Numbered from the stretch's first letter, positions 1-6,665 are shown. The stretch: DNA of 7,377 bases from Bacteroidota bacterium (GCA_030824295.1 JAVBYA010000384.1:1-7377), one strand, 5' to 3'. Numbers and translations: made by a program. Notes: generated by a model not told the origin, from the letters alone.

Positions 1-18
1 ACTTCATACGGCCATCCT

Positions 19-1008
19 ATGTCCTACACAGCATCCTCTTCCCGTTATTCTTCCATGCAGTACCGCCGCAGCGGCAGGAGCGGCATCAAACTTCCCGCTG
101 TATCGCTCGGACTGTGGCATAACTTCGGTCATGTGGACGACCAGGAGAACGCGCGGAACATCCTCCGCCTGGCGTTCGACAGCGGCGTGACGCATTTCGA
201 TCTGGCGAACAATTACGGTCCGCCCCCCGGTTCCGCCGAGGAGAATTTCGGGAAAGTGCTCAGGCAGGACCTGCTGCCGTACCGCGACGAGATGATCATC
301 TCCACCAAAGCAGGATACTACATGTGGGAAGGTCCGTACGGCGAATGGGGTTCCAAGAAGAACCTCGTCTCCAGTCTCGACCAGAGCCTGAAGCGGATGG
401 GACTCGAATATGTGGACATCTTCTATCATCACCGGCCGGACCCGGATACGCCGCTGGAAGAGACGATGACCGCACTCGATCTGATCGTGCGTCAGGGAAA
501 AGCGCTCTACGTGGGGATCTCCAACTATAAGGCGGACGATGCAGCGAAAGCGATCGCGATGCTGCGCGACCTCGGCACACCCTGCCTCATCCATCAACCG
601 AAGTATTCGCTGTTCGAACGTTGGGTGGAAGGAGGATTGCTCGATGTGCTGGAGAAGGAAGGGGTCGGCTGTATCCCCTTCTCGCCGCTGGCGCAGGGGA
701 TGCTTACGGACCGGTATCTGCACGGCATCCCGTCCGATTCACGCGCCGTGCGTTCCGGGGTCTTCCTGAAACCGGCGCAGATCACGGAAGAGAAACTGAC
801 GAAGATACGGAAGCTCAACGAGGTCGCTCAACAGCGTGGACAGACCCTCGCACAGATGGCTCTTGCCTGGGTGCTCAAGGACAAACGCATCACCTCGGTA
901 TTGATCGGCGTCAGCAAACCGGTCCAATTGACCGATGCGCTCGGTGCAACGAAGAACACCGAGTTCAGCGCAGAAGAGCTCGCCGCCATCGAAGCGATCC
1001 TGGCATGA
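19..1008 (+). CDS. yghZ: YghZ-type aldo/keto reductase
   Basis: NADPH-dependent oxidoreductase of the aldo/keto reductase superfamily, closely resembling E. coli YghZ (Gpr, AKR14). YghZ reduces L-glyceraldehyde 3-phosphate and methylglyoxal and is cytosolic. The 329-residue length is normal for the family. The whole barrel is present: SLGLWHNFGHV near 29-39, DLANNYGPPPGSAEENFG at 61-78, STKAGY at 95-100, SLDQSLKRMGLEYVDIFYHH at 119-138, and FSPLAQGML then SVLIGVSK near 293-300 for cofactor binding. The catalytic tetrad is visible as D61, Y66, K97 and H138. The ATG at 19 is preferred because it leaves 12 residues before MQYR, as in YghZ. No Shine-Dalgarno is visible in the 18 bases shown, and the frame is open to the window edge. 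A later ATG at 55 is the alternative start. It lies 130 bp from the next gene and its neighbours do not indicate a pathway. The family call is firm; the physiological substrate is inferred. Confidence 0.95.
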   Translation: MSYTASSSRYSSMQYRRSGRSGIKLPAVSLGLWHNFGHVDDQENARNILRLAFDSGVTHFDLANNYGPPPGSAEENFGKVLRQDLLPYRDEMIISTKAGYYMWEGPYGEWGSKKNLVSSLDQSLKRMGLEYVDIFYHHRPDPDTPLEETMTALDLIVRQGKALYVGISNYKADDAAKAIAMLRDLGTPCLIHQPKYSLFERWVEGGLLDVLEKEGVGCIPFSPLAQGMLTDRYLHGIPSDSRAVRSGVFLKPAQITEEKLTKIRKLNEVAQQRGQTLAQMALAWVLKDKRITSVLIGVSKPVQLTDALGATKNTEFSAEELAAIEAILA

Positions 1009-1137
1009 CCGGTCCGCTCCCTGCGCCGTTCGTGTTACAGCATTCTCATGGCTCCGCCGTTGCACCATAATTCCATCTTCGGTACATTCAACGGCATCCC
1101 AATACTCTGAACTTCTTCTCACTTTTTTCCGATCCCG

Positions 1138-2334
1138 ATGCAGCCTGAACCGGCCGACCTGCAGACGCTCTACGAACGGCTCCGCGAAAGCGAAGAGAAG
1201 TACCGCCGTCTTGTGGAGAATGCGGCGGACATCATCTACCGGACGGACGGTGAGGGACGCTTCATCTACGTCAATCCCGTCGGACTGCGCTCCTTCGGCT
1301 ACACGGAAGCGGAGTTCATGGGGCGTCACTATCTGGAACTCATCCACCCTTCCTTCCGCAACAAAGCGCGGCAGTTCTATGCGACGCAGTTCTTCAACGG
1401 ACAGTTCACGTCGTACCTGGAGTTCCCGGCCGTCACCAAGGACGGGCATGAGTTCTGGCTCGGACAGAACGTGCAGCCGCTGATGGAAGAGGGACAGATC
1501 ATCGGGTTCCAGGCAGTCGCGCGGGACATCACGGACCGCGTCCATGCCGAGGAGGCGATGCGCCGTTCCGAAGAGGAAGTGCGCAAGCTGAATGCGGAAC
1601 TCGAACAGCGGGTGCGTGAACGGACCGCTCAGCTGGAGAACGCCAATCATGAGCTGGAGGCGTTTAGTTATTCCGTGTCGCACGATCTGCGCGCGCCGCT
1701 GCTCACCATCAACGGATTCACGCAGTTCCTGGCGATGCATCTCGGCGACAAGCTGGACGATGAGGCCAAGCGCCTCCTCTCCATCATCCGCAGCAATACG
1801 CAGACCATGCAGAACCTCATCTCCGCACTGCTGATGCTCTCCAAAACGAACAAGAAGGAACTGGAGATGACCGCCATCGACATGCAGCAGCTGGCGCGAG
1901 AGACCTATGAGGATATCGTCACAGCCGAAGCGAAGGAGCGCATCGTCATCGACATCCCTCCCATGCCCGAAGCGGTCGGCGACAAGCTGCTGCTGCGTCA
2001 GGTCTGGACGAACTTGCTTTCCAATGCGATTAAATTTACTTTAGCTCAGGATGAACGGACGATCCGCCTCGGCGGACGCAGCGAGGAACACCGGAACATC
2101 TATTTTGTGAAGGACTCCGGCGCCGGTTTCGACATGAAGGATGCCGGGAAACTCTTCGGCGTCTTCTCACGGCTCCATACGGACGAGCAGTTCGAAGGGA
2201 CCGGTATCGGTCTCTCCATCGTCCGCCGCGCCATCCACCGTCATCACGGCGAGGTGTGGGCAGAGGGGGAATTGGGCAAAGGAGCGACCTTCTCGTTCGC
2301 GCTGCCGCATACACCGCAGCCATTGCACACGTAA
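1138..2334 (+). CDS. Soluble PAS-domain sensor histidine kinase
   Basis: Sensor kinase that autophosphorylates on histidine and passes the phosphate to a receiver, almost certainly the one encoded next. The 398 residues hold a PAS domain (about 15-133, with ENAADIIYRTDGEGRFIYVN near its start), a charged coiled-coil linker (about 134-172), a HisKA domain and a HATPase domain. H-box: SYSVSHDLRAPL with phospho-acceptor H182. N-box: WTNLLSNAIKFT with N292 and N296. G1: DSGAGFD at 326. F-box: LFGVF at 339-343. G2: GTGIGLS at 354-360. The SYSVSHDLRAPL form is typical of the cyanobacterial phytochrome Cph1 class of kinases. There is no signal peptide or membrane segment, so it acts in the cytoplasm. 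An in-frame TGA at 1108 and no other start codon between them fix the ATG at 1138, although no Shine-Dalgarno is visible. The signal sensed by the PAS domain cannot be read from the sequence; no phytochrome GAF/PHY module is present. Codons around the H-box and N-box are more AT-rich than the rest. Confidence 0.95.
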   Translation: MQPEPADLQTLYERLRESEEKYRRLVENAADIIYRTDGEGRFIYVNPVGLRSFGYTEAEFMGRHYLELIHPSFRNKARQFYATQFFNGQFTSYLEFPAVTKDGHEFWLGQNVQPLMEEGQIIGFQAVARDITDRVHAEEAMRRSEEEVRKLNAELEQRVRERTAQLENANHELEAFSYSVSHDLRAPLLTINGFTQFLAMHLGDKLDDEAKRLLSIIRSNTQTMQNLISALLMLSKTNKKELEMTAIDMQQLARETYEDIVTAEAKERIVIDIPPMPEAVGDKLLLRQVWTNLLSNAIKFTLAQDERTIRLGGRSEEHRNIYFVKDSGAGFDMKDAGKLFGVFSRLHTDEQFEGTGIGLSIVRRAIHRHHGEVWAEGELGKGATFSFALPHTPQPLHT

Positions 2335-2364
2335 GACCATTCCATCATCGAAAGGACCATTGTT

Positions 2365-2811
2365 ATGTCGGACCAACCGGTCAATATCCTCCTGGTCGAG
2401 GACAATCCTCACCACGCGGAGCTTGCCATGAAGGCATTGAAGATGCACAACCTGGCCGAGAACTTCGTCTGGGTGAAGACCGGCGAGGATGCGGTCGACT
2501 TCATCCTCTGCCGCGGCGAATTCGCCACGCGCACCATCGCCAATGCGCCGAAAGTGGTGCTGCTGGACCTCAAACTGCCCAAGAAGAGCGGTCTGGACGT
2601 GCTGCGGGAGATCCGCGCGGACGAACGGACCAAGGATATCCCGGTGGTCATGCTCACCACGTCGCGCGAACAGAAGGATATCGTGGAAGGACACAACCTC
2701 GGCCTGAACGGTTATGTGGTGAAGCCGGACGATTTCGAGAAATTCGCCGAAGCGATCCGGAACGTCGGCTATTATTGGCTGGTGCTCAATCAGCAGCCGA
2801 AGACGGCATGA
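2365..2811 (+). CDS. Single-domain Rcp1-like response regulator
   Basis: Stand-alone receiver protein of 148 residues, the expected phospho-acceptor for the upstream kinase. Acidic pocket residues E12 and D13 (LLVEDNPHHAEL), phospho-acceptor D68 (VVLLDLKLPKKSGLDVL), switch T98 (MLTTS) and K120-P121 are all present, so it should be active. The long insert between the first helix and D68 and the C-terminal NVGYYWLVLNQQP tail match the Rcp1 subfamily, partner of Cph1-type kinases. There is no DNA-binding or enzymatic output domain, so it probably works by protein-protein contact or in a phosphorelay; this is inferred from the family. A good Shine-Dalgarno (AAAGGA, 2351-2356) lies 8 bases before the ATG. 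The gap to the kinase stop is 30 bp, so the two are co-transcribed, and a terminator follows 33 bp after the stop. Confidence 0.95.
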   Translation: MSDQPVNILLVEDNPHHAELAMKALKMHNLAENFVWVKTGEDAVDFILCRGEFATRTIANAPKVVLLDLKLPKKSGLDVLREIRADERTKDIPVVMLTTSREQKDIVEGHNLGLNGYVVKPDDFEKFAEAIRNVGYYWLVLNQQPKTA

Positions 2812-2844
2812 CGGTCCCGCACCATTGACCGCCGATCGACCTTC

Positions 2845-2875
2845 AGCCCGCTGACATCAGCGGGCTGTTCTTTTT
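2845..2875 (+). terminator. Rho-independent terminator of the kinase/regulator operon
   Basis: A perfect inverted repeat, AGCCCGCTGA (2845-2854) and TCAGCGGGCT (2857-2866), folds as a 9-bp GC-rich stem with an ACAT loop. It is followed by GTTCTTTTT, a T-rich tail. It sits just after the response regulator stop and before the GH88 gene, so it separates the signalling operon from the next transcription unit. Confidence 0.9.
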
Positions 2876-2919
2876 ACCACCGCTCCCTCCCGGCAATCCA
2901 GGGACATCCACATCGCACT

Positions 2920-4476
2920 ATGAACATCATGACCGTCATCCCGCAGCGGCGCACCTTCTTTATCGCCGCATTCCTCCTCTCTCTCCTGTCCGCACCGCTC
3001 ATTGCACAGCACACTTCGCGGAATTCCCTTGACTGGGCCGGCACCTATTCCGGTACCGTTCCGTGTGGGGATTGTGAAGGGATCGGAACGAACATCACGC
3101 TCCGCGCCGACAATACCTTCCGTATCGAACGGACCTATCTCGGACGATCGGCCGCACCGTTCATCGATAGCGGCCGCTTCACATGGAGGAAGGATGGAAG
3201 GACCATCGAGCTTCGTTATACAAAGACCGGGCGTGAACTCTACATGGTTGGAGAGGAACGGCTGACGATGCTGGACCGGAAGGGAGCTGTGATCCGCGGT
3301 GCATTGGAAAAACAGTACATCCTGAATAAAGTGCCGGCGATGCAGCCGCTGCGCGATGTGATCGGCGAGGCACTCCGCAGTTCTGTCCGCCAGAGTATGG
3401 CGATGGCTGCATCACTGTCCGGGCAGCCGGGACTGCTCCCCCGCTCGGTGGACAAGAACGGCGCATTGGTCACCTGCACATCGCAGTGGTGGACGAGCGG
3501 ATTCTTCCCCGGCACCTTGTGGTATCTGTACGAATATTCCGGCAACGACACGGTGCGGCGGTATGCCGAAGCATTCACACGCCGCGTTGAGGATCAGCAG
3601 TTCACCACGAACAATCACGATGTGGGATTCATGATCAACTGCAGTTTCGGCAACGCATACCGCATCACCGGCGATACGCTCTACCGCGAGGCGCTGCGGA
3701 ACGCGTCCCGCTCGCTGCTCACACGCTTCCATCCCGTGATCGGAGCGACGCGGTCGTGGGACACGCACAAACAGAACCGTCACTGGCAGTTCGCCGTGAT
3801 CATTGATAATATGATGAACCTGGAGCTGCTGCTGAAGAGCGCCGCTGAATTCTCCGAACCGTCGTTCGCTGCGAATGCGCGGACCCATGCCAATACCACC
3901 ATGCAGCATCATTTCCGTCCGGACGGCAGCAGTTATCATGTGGTCAGCTACGATACGGTAACCGGACAGCCGCACCGTAAGCAGACCGCGCAGGGATACA
4001 GCGATTCCTCCGCCTGGGCGCGCGGGCAGGCGTGGGGTTTGTACGGGTTCACCATGATGTACCGTTTCACGAACGAGCAGAAGTACTTGGAACAAGCGGA
4101 GCGCATAGCGCAGTTCATCCTGCGGCATCCCCGGCTTCCGCTCGACAAGGTGCCGTATTGGGACTTCGATGCACCCGATATTCCGAACGCACTCCGCGAT
4201 GCATCCGCCGCCGCCATCATCAGCTCTGCACTTATCGAACTGAGCGGATATGTCCCGCCGGAACGCAGCGCCGAATATCTCTCCGTTGCTGAAACGCAGC
4301 TCCGCACACTCAGCGCACCGGAATACCGCAATGCTCCGGGTACACACGGCGGCTTCCTGCTGCGCCGCAGTGTCGGCAGTATTCCGCACAACAGCGAGAT
4401 CGATGTACCGGTTTCATACGCGGATTACTATTACGTGGAAGCACTGCTCCGTATGAAGCGGCTCCGCGGTTGGTGA
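2920..4476 (+). CDS. Exported NlpE-like / GH88 unsaturated uronyl hydrolase fusion
   Basis: Exported glycoside hydrolase of 518 residues. Residues 1-30 form a Sec signal peptide (RR near 10, hydrophobic FFIAAFLLSLLSAPLIA, cleavage likely around 29-30) without a lipobox cysteine. Residues about 38-137 match the NlpE N-terminal domain: YSGTVPCGDCEGI carries the CxxC pair C49/C52, followed by YLGR and MLDRKG. Residues about 145-515 are glycoside hydrolase family 88, which releases the 4,5-unsaturated uronic acid from lyase products of pectin, rhamnogalacturonan or glycosaminoglycans. Probable catalytic acids are D234 (NNHDVGFM) and D296 (VIIDNMMNLELL), by analogy with the two aspartates of Bacillus unsaturated glucuronyl hydrolase. 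Other family blocks are SWDTH, HFRPDGSSYHVV, WARGQAWGLYGFT, VPYWDFDAP, RDASAAAI and SYADYYYVEALLR. It has no T9SS C-terminal signal, so it is probably periplasmic. The Shine-Dalgarno is weak; ATG at 2929 is an alternative start. The exact substrate is unknown and no polysaccharide-utilisation partners lie nearby. Confidence 0.93.
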   Translation: MNIMTVIPQRRTFFIAAFLLSLLSAPLIAQHTSRNSLDWAGTYSGTVPCGDCEGIGTNITLRADNTFRIERTYLGRSAAPFIDSGRFTWRKDGRTIELRYTKTGRELYMVGEERLTMLDRKGAVIRGALEKQYILNKVPAMQPLRDVIGEALRSSVRQSMAMAASLSGQPGLLPRSVDKNGALVTCTSQWWTSGFFPGTLWYLYEYSGNDTVRRYAEAFTRRVEDQQFTTNNHDVGFMINCSFGNAYRITGDTLYREALRNASRSLLTRFHPVIGATRSWDTHKQNRHWQFAVIIDNMMNLELLLKSAAEFSEPSFAANARTHANTTMQHHFRPDGSSYHVVSYDTVTGQPHRKQTAQGYSDSSAWARGQAWGLYGFTMMYRFTNEQKYLEQAERIAQFILRHPRLPLDKVPYWDFDAPDIPNALRDASAAAIISSALIELSGYVPPERSAEYLSVAETQLRTLSAPEYRNAPGTHGGFLLRRSVGSIPHNSEIDVPVSYADYYYVEALLRMKRLRGW

Positions 4477-4495
4477 TAGAGGTCAGGTCCGATCC

Positions 4496-4562
4496 CCGCA
4501 AGGAATGCTGCGGTGTGTCCCCCCGAAGAGTGGAGCGGCTCAAAAGCCGCAGCGCAAAGGGG
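4496..4562. other. Structured intergenic segment with two small hairpins
   Basis: Two short stems lie after the GH88 gene. CCGCA (4496-4500) can pair with TGCGG (4509-4513). GCGGCT (4535-4540) can pair with AGCCGC (4545-4550) around a CAAA loop. A CCCC tract (4521-4524) could also pair with GGGG (4559-4562) to enclose the second stem. No T-run follows on the + strand, so this is not a standard terminator. It might be a transcript end for the GH88 gene or a leader structure for the next gene. I do not recognise a known riboswitch. Confidence 0.35.
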
Positions 4563-4572
4563 AAAAAATCGC

Positions 4573-4590
4573 CAAATTTAGATAAATTTG
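4573..4590. promoter_or_regulatory. Perfect AT-rich inverted repeat, possible operator or promoter element
   Basis: CAAATTTA and TAAATTTG are perfect 8-bp arms separated by GA. The element lies in a locally AT-rich island (about 4563-4650) inside GC-rich surroundings, about 110 bp before the preferred start of the STAS-like gene. A dimeric DNA-binding protein could bind it. The right arm, TAAATTTG, also fits the Bacteroidetes -7 consensus TAnnTTTG, but I see no matching TTTG at the -33 position. Its role is therefore inferred. Confidence 0.45.
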
Positions 4591-4605
4591 TCCAATTTAA
4601 GCTAT

Positions 4606-4619
4606 CCCGTATTTACGGG
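4606..4619. promoter_or_regulatory. Second perfect inverted repeat in the same leader
   Basis: CCCGTA (4606-4611) and TACGGG (4614-4619) are perfect 6-bp arms around TT. As RNA, it would form a short CCCGU/ACGGG hairpin with an AUUU loop, without a T-run. It lies 15 bp after the AT-rich inverted repeat and before the STAS-like gene, so it could be an operator half of a compound site or a leader hairpin. Confidence 0.35.
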
Positions 4620-4683
4620 GTTGATTTGATTATTCCGGTTGTCTAATTTGGCATTGGACACGTTGTTGGCGCACATGCTCAGT

Positions 4684-4695
4684 AAGGGGGGGGGG
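4684..4695 (+). promoter_or_regulatory. Shine-Dalgarno with a run of ten G that decides the start
   Basis: AA followed by ten consecutive G lies 6 bases before the ATG at 4702. This purine run is the only strong ribosome-binding sequence in the region and supports 4702 over the TTG at 4639, which has no comparable site. The G-run itself is a possible slippage site. Confidence 0.6.
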
Positions 4696-4701
4696 CAACT
4701 C

Positions 4702-5115
4702 ATGCCGCATAAAACTACATTCGATGATACCGCCGGGATCATCATGACACATATCGACGGGATAGCAGATGCCGCAGAGATACGTTCGGTATTGAAGGAA
4801 TCGGCGGAACTCTCCGCTGCGAACAAATGCAACCGATGGCTTCTGGATCTCACCGGCGCCAAGGATGCGATGACGACGCTCGATTTCTTCGAACTGCCGA
4901 AGTTCATGGATGGCCTCGGAAAAACGGTCGGCATCCCCGTGCATCGGATCAAGATAGCCGTGGCGGCGGCGGTGCGGACCAATGAGCATCTCTTCGCAGA
5001 GATGGTGAGCGCGAACCGCGGACAGAACATCCGCGTTTTCAACAACGCCCCCGCAGCACAGGCGTGGCTGCTGAGCAAGGAAGAGAAGAAAGTCCCGGTC
5101 CAACGATCCCGCTGA
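4702..5115 (+). CDS. Small STAS/SpoIIAA-like protein
   Basis: Soluble protein of 137 residues from the preferred ATG. It resembles the small STAS/SEC14 (SpoIIAA-like) proteins: an opening strand TAGIIMTHIDGIADAAEIRSV, a central WLLDLTGAKDAMTTLDFFEL strand and helix, a KIAVAAAV strand, and the ending NRGQNIRVFNNAPAAQAWLL, which is characteristic of this group. Members often sit near signalling genes or stand alone; their ligand and partners are mostly unknown. There is no signal peptide or membrane segment. The frame stays open upstream to a TTG at 4639, which would add 21 residues and translate the G-run as three glycines; that extension does not look like part of the domain, and the Shine-Dalgarno favours 4702. 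The charged tail KEEKKVPVQRSR is probably disordered. It is separated from the GH88 gene by 225 bp of regulatory-looking DNA, so it likely has its own promoter. The domain assignment is by recalled family pattern, not by a search. Confidence 0.8.
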   Translation: MPHKTTFDDTAGIIMTHIDGIADAAEIRSVLKESAELSAANKCNRWLLDLTGAKDAMTTLDFFELPKFMDGLGKTVGIPVHRIKIAVAAAVRTNEHLFAEMVSANRGQNIRVFNNAPAAQAWLLSKEEKKVPVQRSR

Positions 5116-5221
5116 ACATATGTGACGCTGTGTTCATCCTCTCCTTCCGAACGATCATCCTCGTTTAAACAATCATCATTTTCCGCGTGTCCAATACCCG
5201 TTCAACAACCTTCTGGGACCG

Positions 5222-6565
5222 ATGATGCTCCGAGCTCTTGTTGTGATCCTTTTCGCCGTCGTTCTTCCCCGGGCAGATGCCCAGCAATCATACTTCCCGC
5301 CGCTCACCGGAACGGCGTGGGACACGACCGCTCCCGCCTCACTGGGGTGGAACAGTGCCGCGATCCCGCCGCTGTATTCATTCCTGGACAGCAGCAATAC
5401 GAAAGCGTTCATCGTCCTGAAGGACGGGAAGATCGTGCTGGAGAAATATTTCGATACGTTCACGCGGGACAGTAACTGGTACTGGGCATCCGCAGGAAAG
5501 TCGATGACCGCATTCCTGATCGGCATCGCACAGCGGGAAGGATCACTTACTCTTGCCGATTCGAGCTCCCGCTGGCTCGGGCGCGGATGGACCTCGCTCC
5601 CGGCCGACAAGGAAGGGAAGATCACCATCCGGCATCAATTGACGATGACCACCGGACTGGAAGACGGTGTGGCGGACCATGACTGCACGCTACCCGGCTG
5701 TCTGGTGTACAAAGCGGATGCCGGTACACGCTGGGCATATCACAACGCACCGTATACACTGCTCGATTCCGTCATTCACTACTCCGCCGGTATGACGCTG
5801 AACCAGTTCTTCATCAGCCGTGTGCGGAGCAAGACCGGCATGAACGGCGGCTATCTCCGCAACGGATACAATAATGTGCTGTACTCCACTCCCCGCAGTA
5901 TGGCACGGTTCGGACTGCTGATGCTGAACAAAGGAATGTGGGGAACGACAGCCGTGCTGGATGATACGGCATATGTTGCCGCTATGACCCGCTCTTCACA
6001 ATCCTTGAATCCTTCATATGGCTATCTCTGGTGGCTGAACGGAAAAAGTTCATACATGCTGCCGGGGCTCCAGCTCGTCTTCCCGGGGTACCTCTCCCCG
6101 CCGGCACCGAAGGATATGTTCGCAGCGATGGGAAAGAACGGACAGATCATCAGCATCGTTCCGAGCATGGGATTGGTCTTCGTGCGGATGGGTGATGCGC
6201 CGGACAATGCGCTCGTGCCGACCACGCTCAACAACGATATCTGGACGCGGCTGAATGCAGTGCTGAGCGGTCCGACGAACGTTGACGAACCTGCGATGCC
6301 CGAAGAGTTCACACTCTCACAGAATTTCCCAAATCCGTTCAATCCTTCCACCACGCTGCGCGTCACGTTGCCGCAGGAGTCTCGCGCAGATGTGCGGATC
6401 TACAATGCGCTCGGACAGGAAGCGGCACTGCTTCATTCCGGGATTCTGAGCGCCGGAACGCATACACTCCGTTGGGATGCGTCGTCATTTGCCGCAGGGG
6501 TCTATCTTTGCCGGTTACAGTCGGAAGGCGTTGTGCGGACGATAAAACTCGTCGTAGTGAAATGA
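5222..6565 (+). CDS. Secreted serine hydrolase (beta-lactamase family) with T9SS sorting domain
   Basis: Secreted enzyme of 447 residues. Residues 1-20 are a signal peptide (MMLRALVVILFAVVLPRADA, cleavage likely after ADA). Residues about 45-345 have the serine beta-lactamase/penicillin-binding fold (class C-like esterase, or DD-peptidase relatives). The nucleophile motif is S90-x-x-K93 in WASAGKSMTAF, and the second motif is Y173-x-N175 in WAYHNAPY. LTMTTGLED (140-148) is the usual loop after SxxK. The third motif, normally KTG or HxG, appears as GKNGQ at 304-308. C155 and C160 could form a disulfide. Residues about 362-447 are a type A T9SS C-terminal domain: LSQNFPNPFNPSTTLRV, then VRIYNALGQE, then AGVYLCRL and IKLVVVK at the end. 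It should cross the outer membrane by T9SS and be attached or released with loss of that domain. The substrate is unknown; esterase or peptidase action is likelier than antibiotic resistance. The ATG at 5225 is nearly equal as a start. No clear promoter is visible in the 106 bp upstream. Confidence 0.93.
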   Translation: MMLRALVVILFAVVLPRADAQQSYFPPLTGTAWDTTAPASLGWNSAAIPPLYSFLDSSNTKAFIVLKDGKIVLEKYFDTFTRDSNWYWASAGKSMTAFLIGIAQREGSLTLADSSSRWLGRGWTSLPADKEGKITIRHQLTMTTGLEDGVADHDCTLPGCLVYKADAGTRWAYHNAPYTLLDSVIHYSAGMTLNQFFISRVRSKTGMNGGYLRNGYNNVLYSTPRSMARFGLLMLNKGMWGTTAVLDDTAYVAAMTRSSQSLNPSYGYLWWLNGKSSYMLPGLQLVFPGYLSPPAPKDMFAAMGKNGQIISIVPSMGLVFVRMGDAPDNALVPTTLNNDIWTRLNAVLSGPTNVDEPAMPEEFTLSQNFPNPFNPSTTLRVTLPQESRADVRIYNALGQEAALLHSGILSAGTHTLRWDASSFAAGVYLCRLQSEGVVRTIKLVVVK

Positions 6566-6616
6566 AAATGTGCAGAGAAAAATGTCGTGAGAGAAGAACA
6601 GCAAAGCAATTCTAAA
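6566..6616. other. A-rich spacer after the serine hydrolase gene, no recognised signal
   Basis: AT-rich, purine-rich non-coding DNA between the serine hydrolase stop and the tandem repeats. I see no GC-rich stem followed by a T-run on either strand in the whole 6566-6733 gap, so neither convergent gene has an obvious rho-independent terminator. Confidence 0.4.
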
Positions 6617-6643
6617 ATTATCAGAATTATCAAGATTACAAGA
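6617..6643. repeat. Three 9-bp degenerate tandem units
   Basis: ATTATCAGA, ATTATCAAG and ATTACAAGA follow one another without gaps in an A-rich stretch after the serine hydrolase. A weak inverted repeat, AATTCT (6608-6613) with AGAATT (6623-6628), overlaps it. With only three imperfect units in AT-rich DNA, chance is possible. Confidence 0.4.
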
Positions 6644-6665
6644 CTATACGATCAAAGAAAAATGC

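Noticed and set aside
739..1740. Long - strand open frame opposite the reductase and kinase
   Set aside because: Its translation resembles no family, is rich in Arg, and overlaps two well-supported + strand genes; it is a shadow caused by GC-rich codon bias.
3412..4389. Long - strand open frame opposite the GH88 gene
   Set aside because: The + strand frame has complete GH88 motifs throughout, while the antisense product has no recognisable domain.
4491..4590. Possible c-di-GMP (GEMM) riboswitch because of GCGCAAAGGGG
   Set aside because: The second conserved GCAAAGC block, the AAACC receptor and the P1 closing stem are not found, so the resemblance is limited to one short string.
4639..4701. 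TTG start giving a 158-residue STAS-like protein
   Set aside because: The extra 21 residues do not look like the family, there is no Shine-Dalgarno before the TTG, and a strong purine run precedes the ATG at 4702. It stays possible as an alternative.
5163..5170. 8-bp palindrome GTTTAAAC upstream of the serine hydrolase
   Set aside because: A single short palindrome is expected by chance and there is no partner element or conserved spacing nearby.
2920..6565. Polysaccharide-utilisation locus built around the GH88 protein
   Set aside because: No SusC/SusD, polysaccharide lyase, sulfatase or sugar transporter is present, and the flanking genes are unrelated in function.
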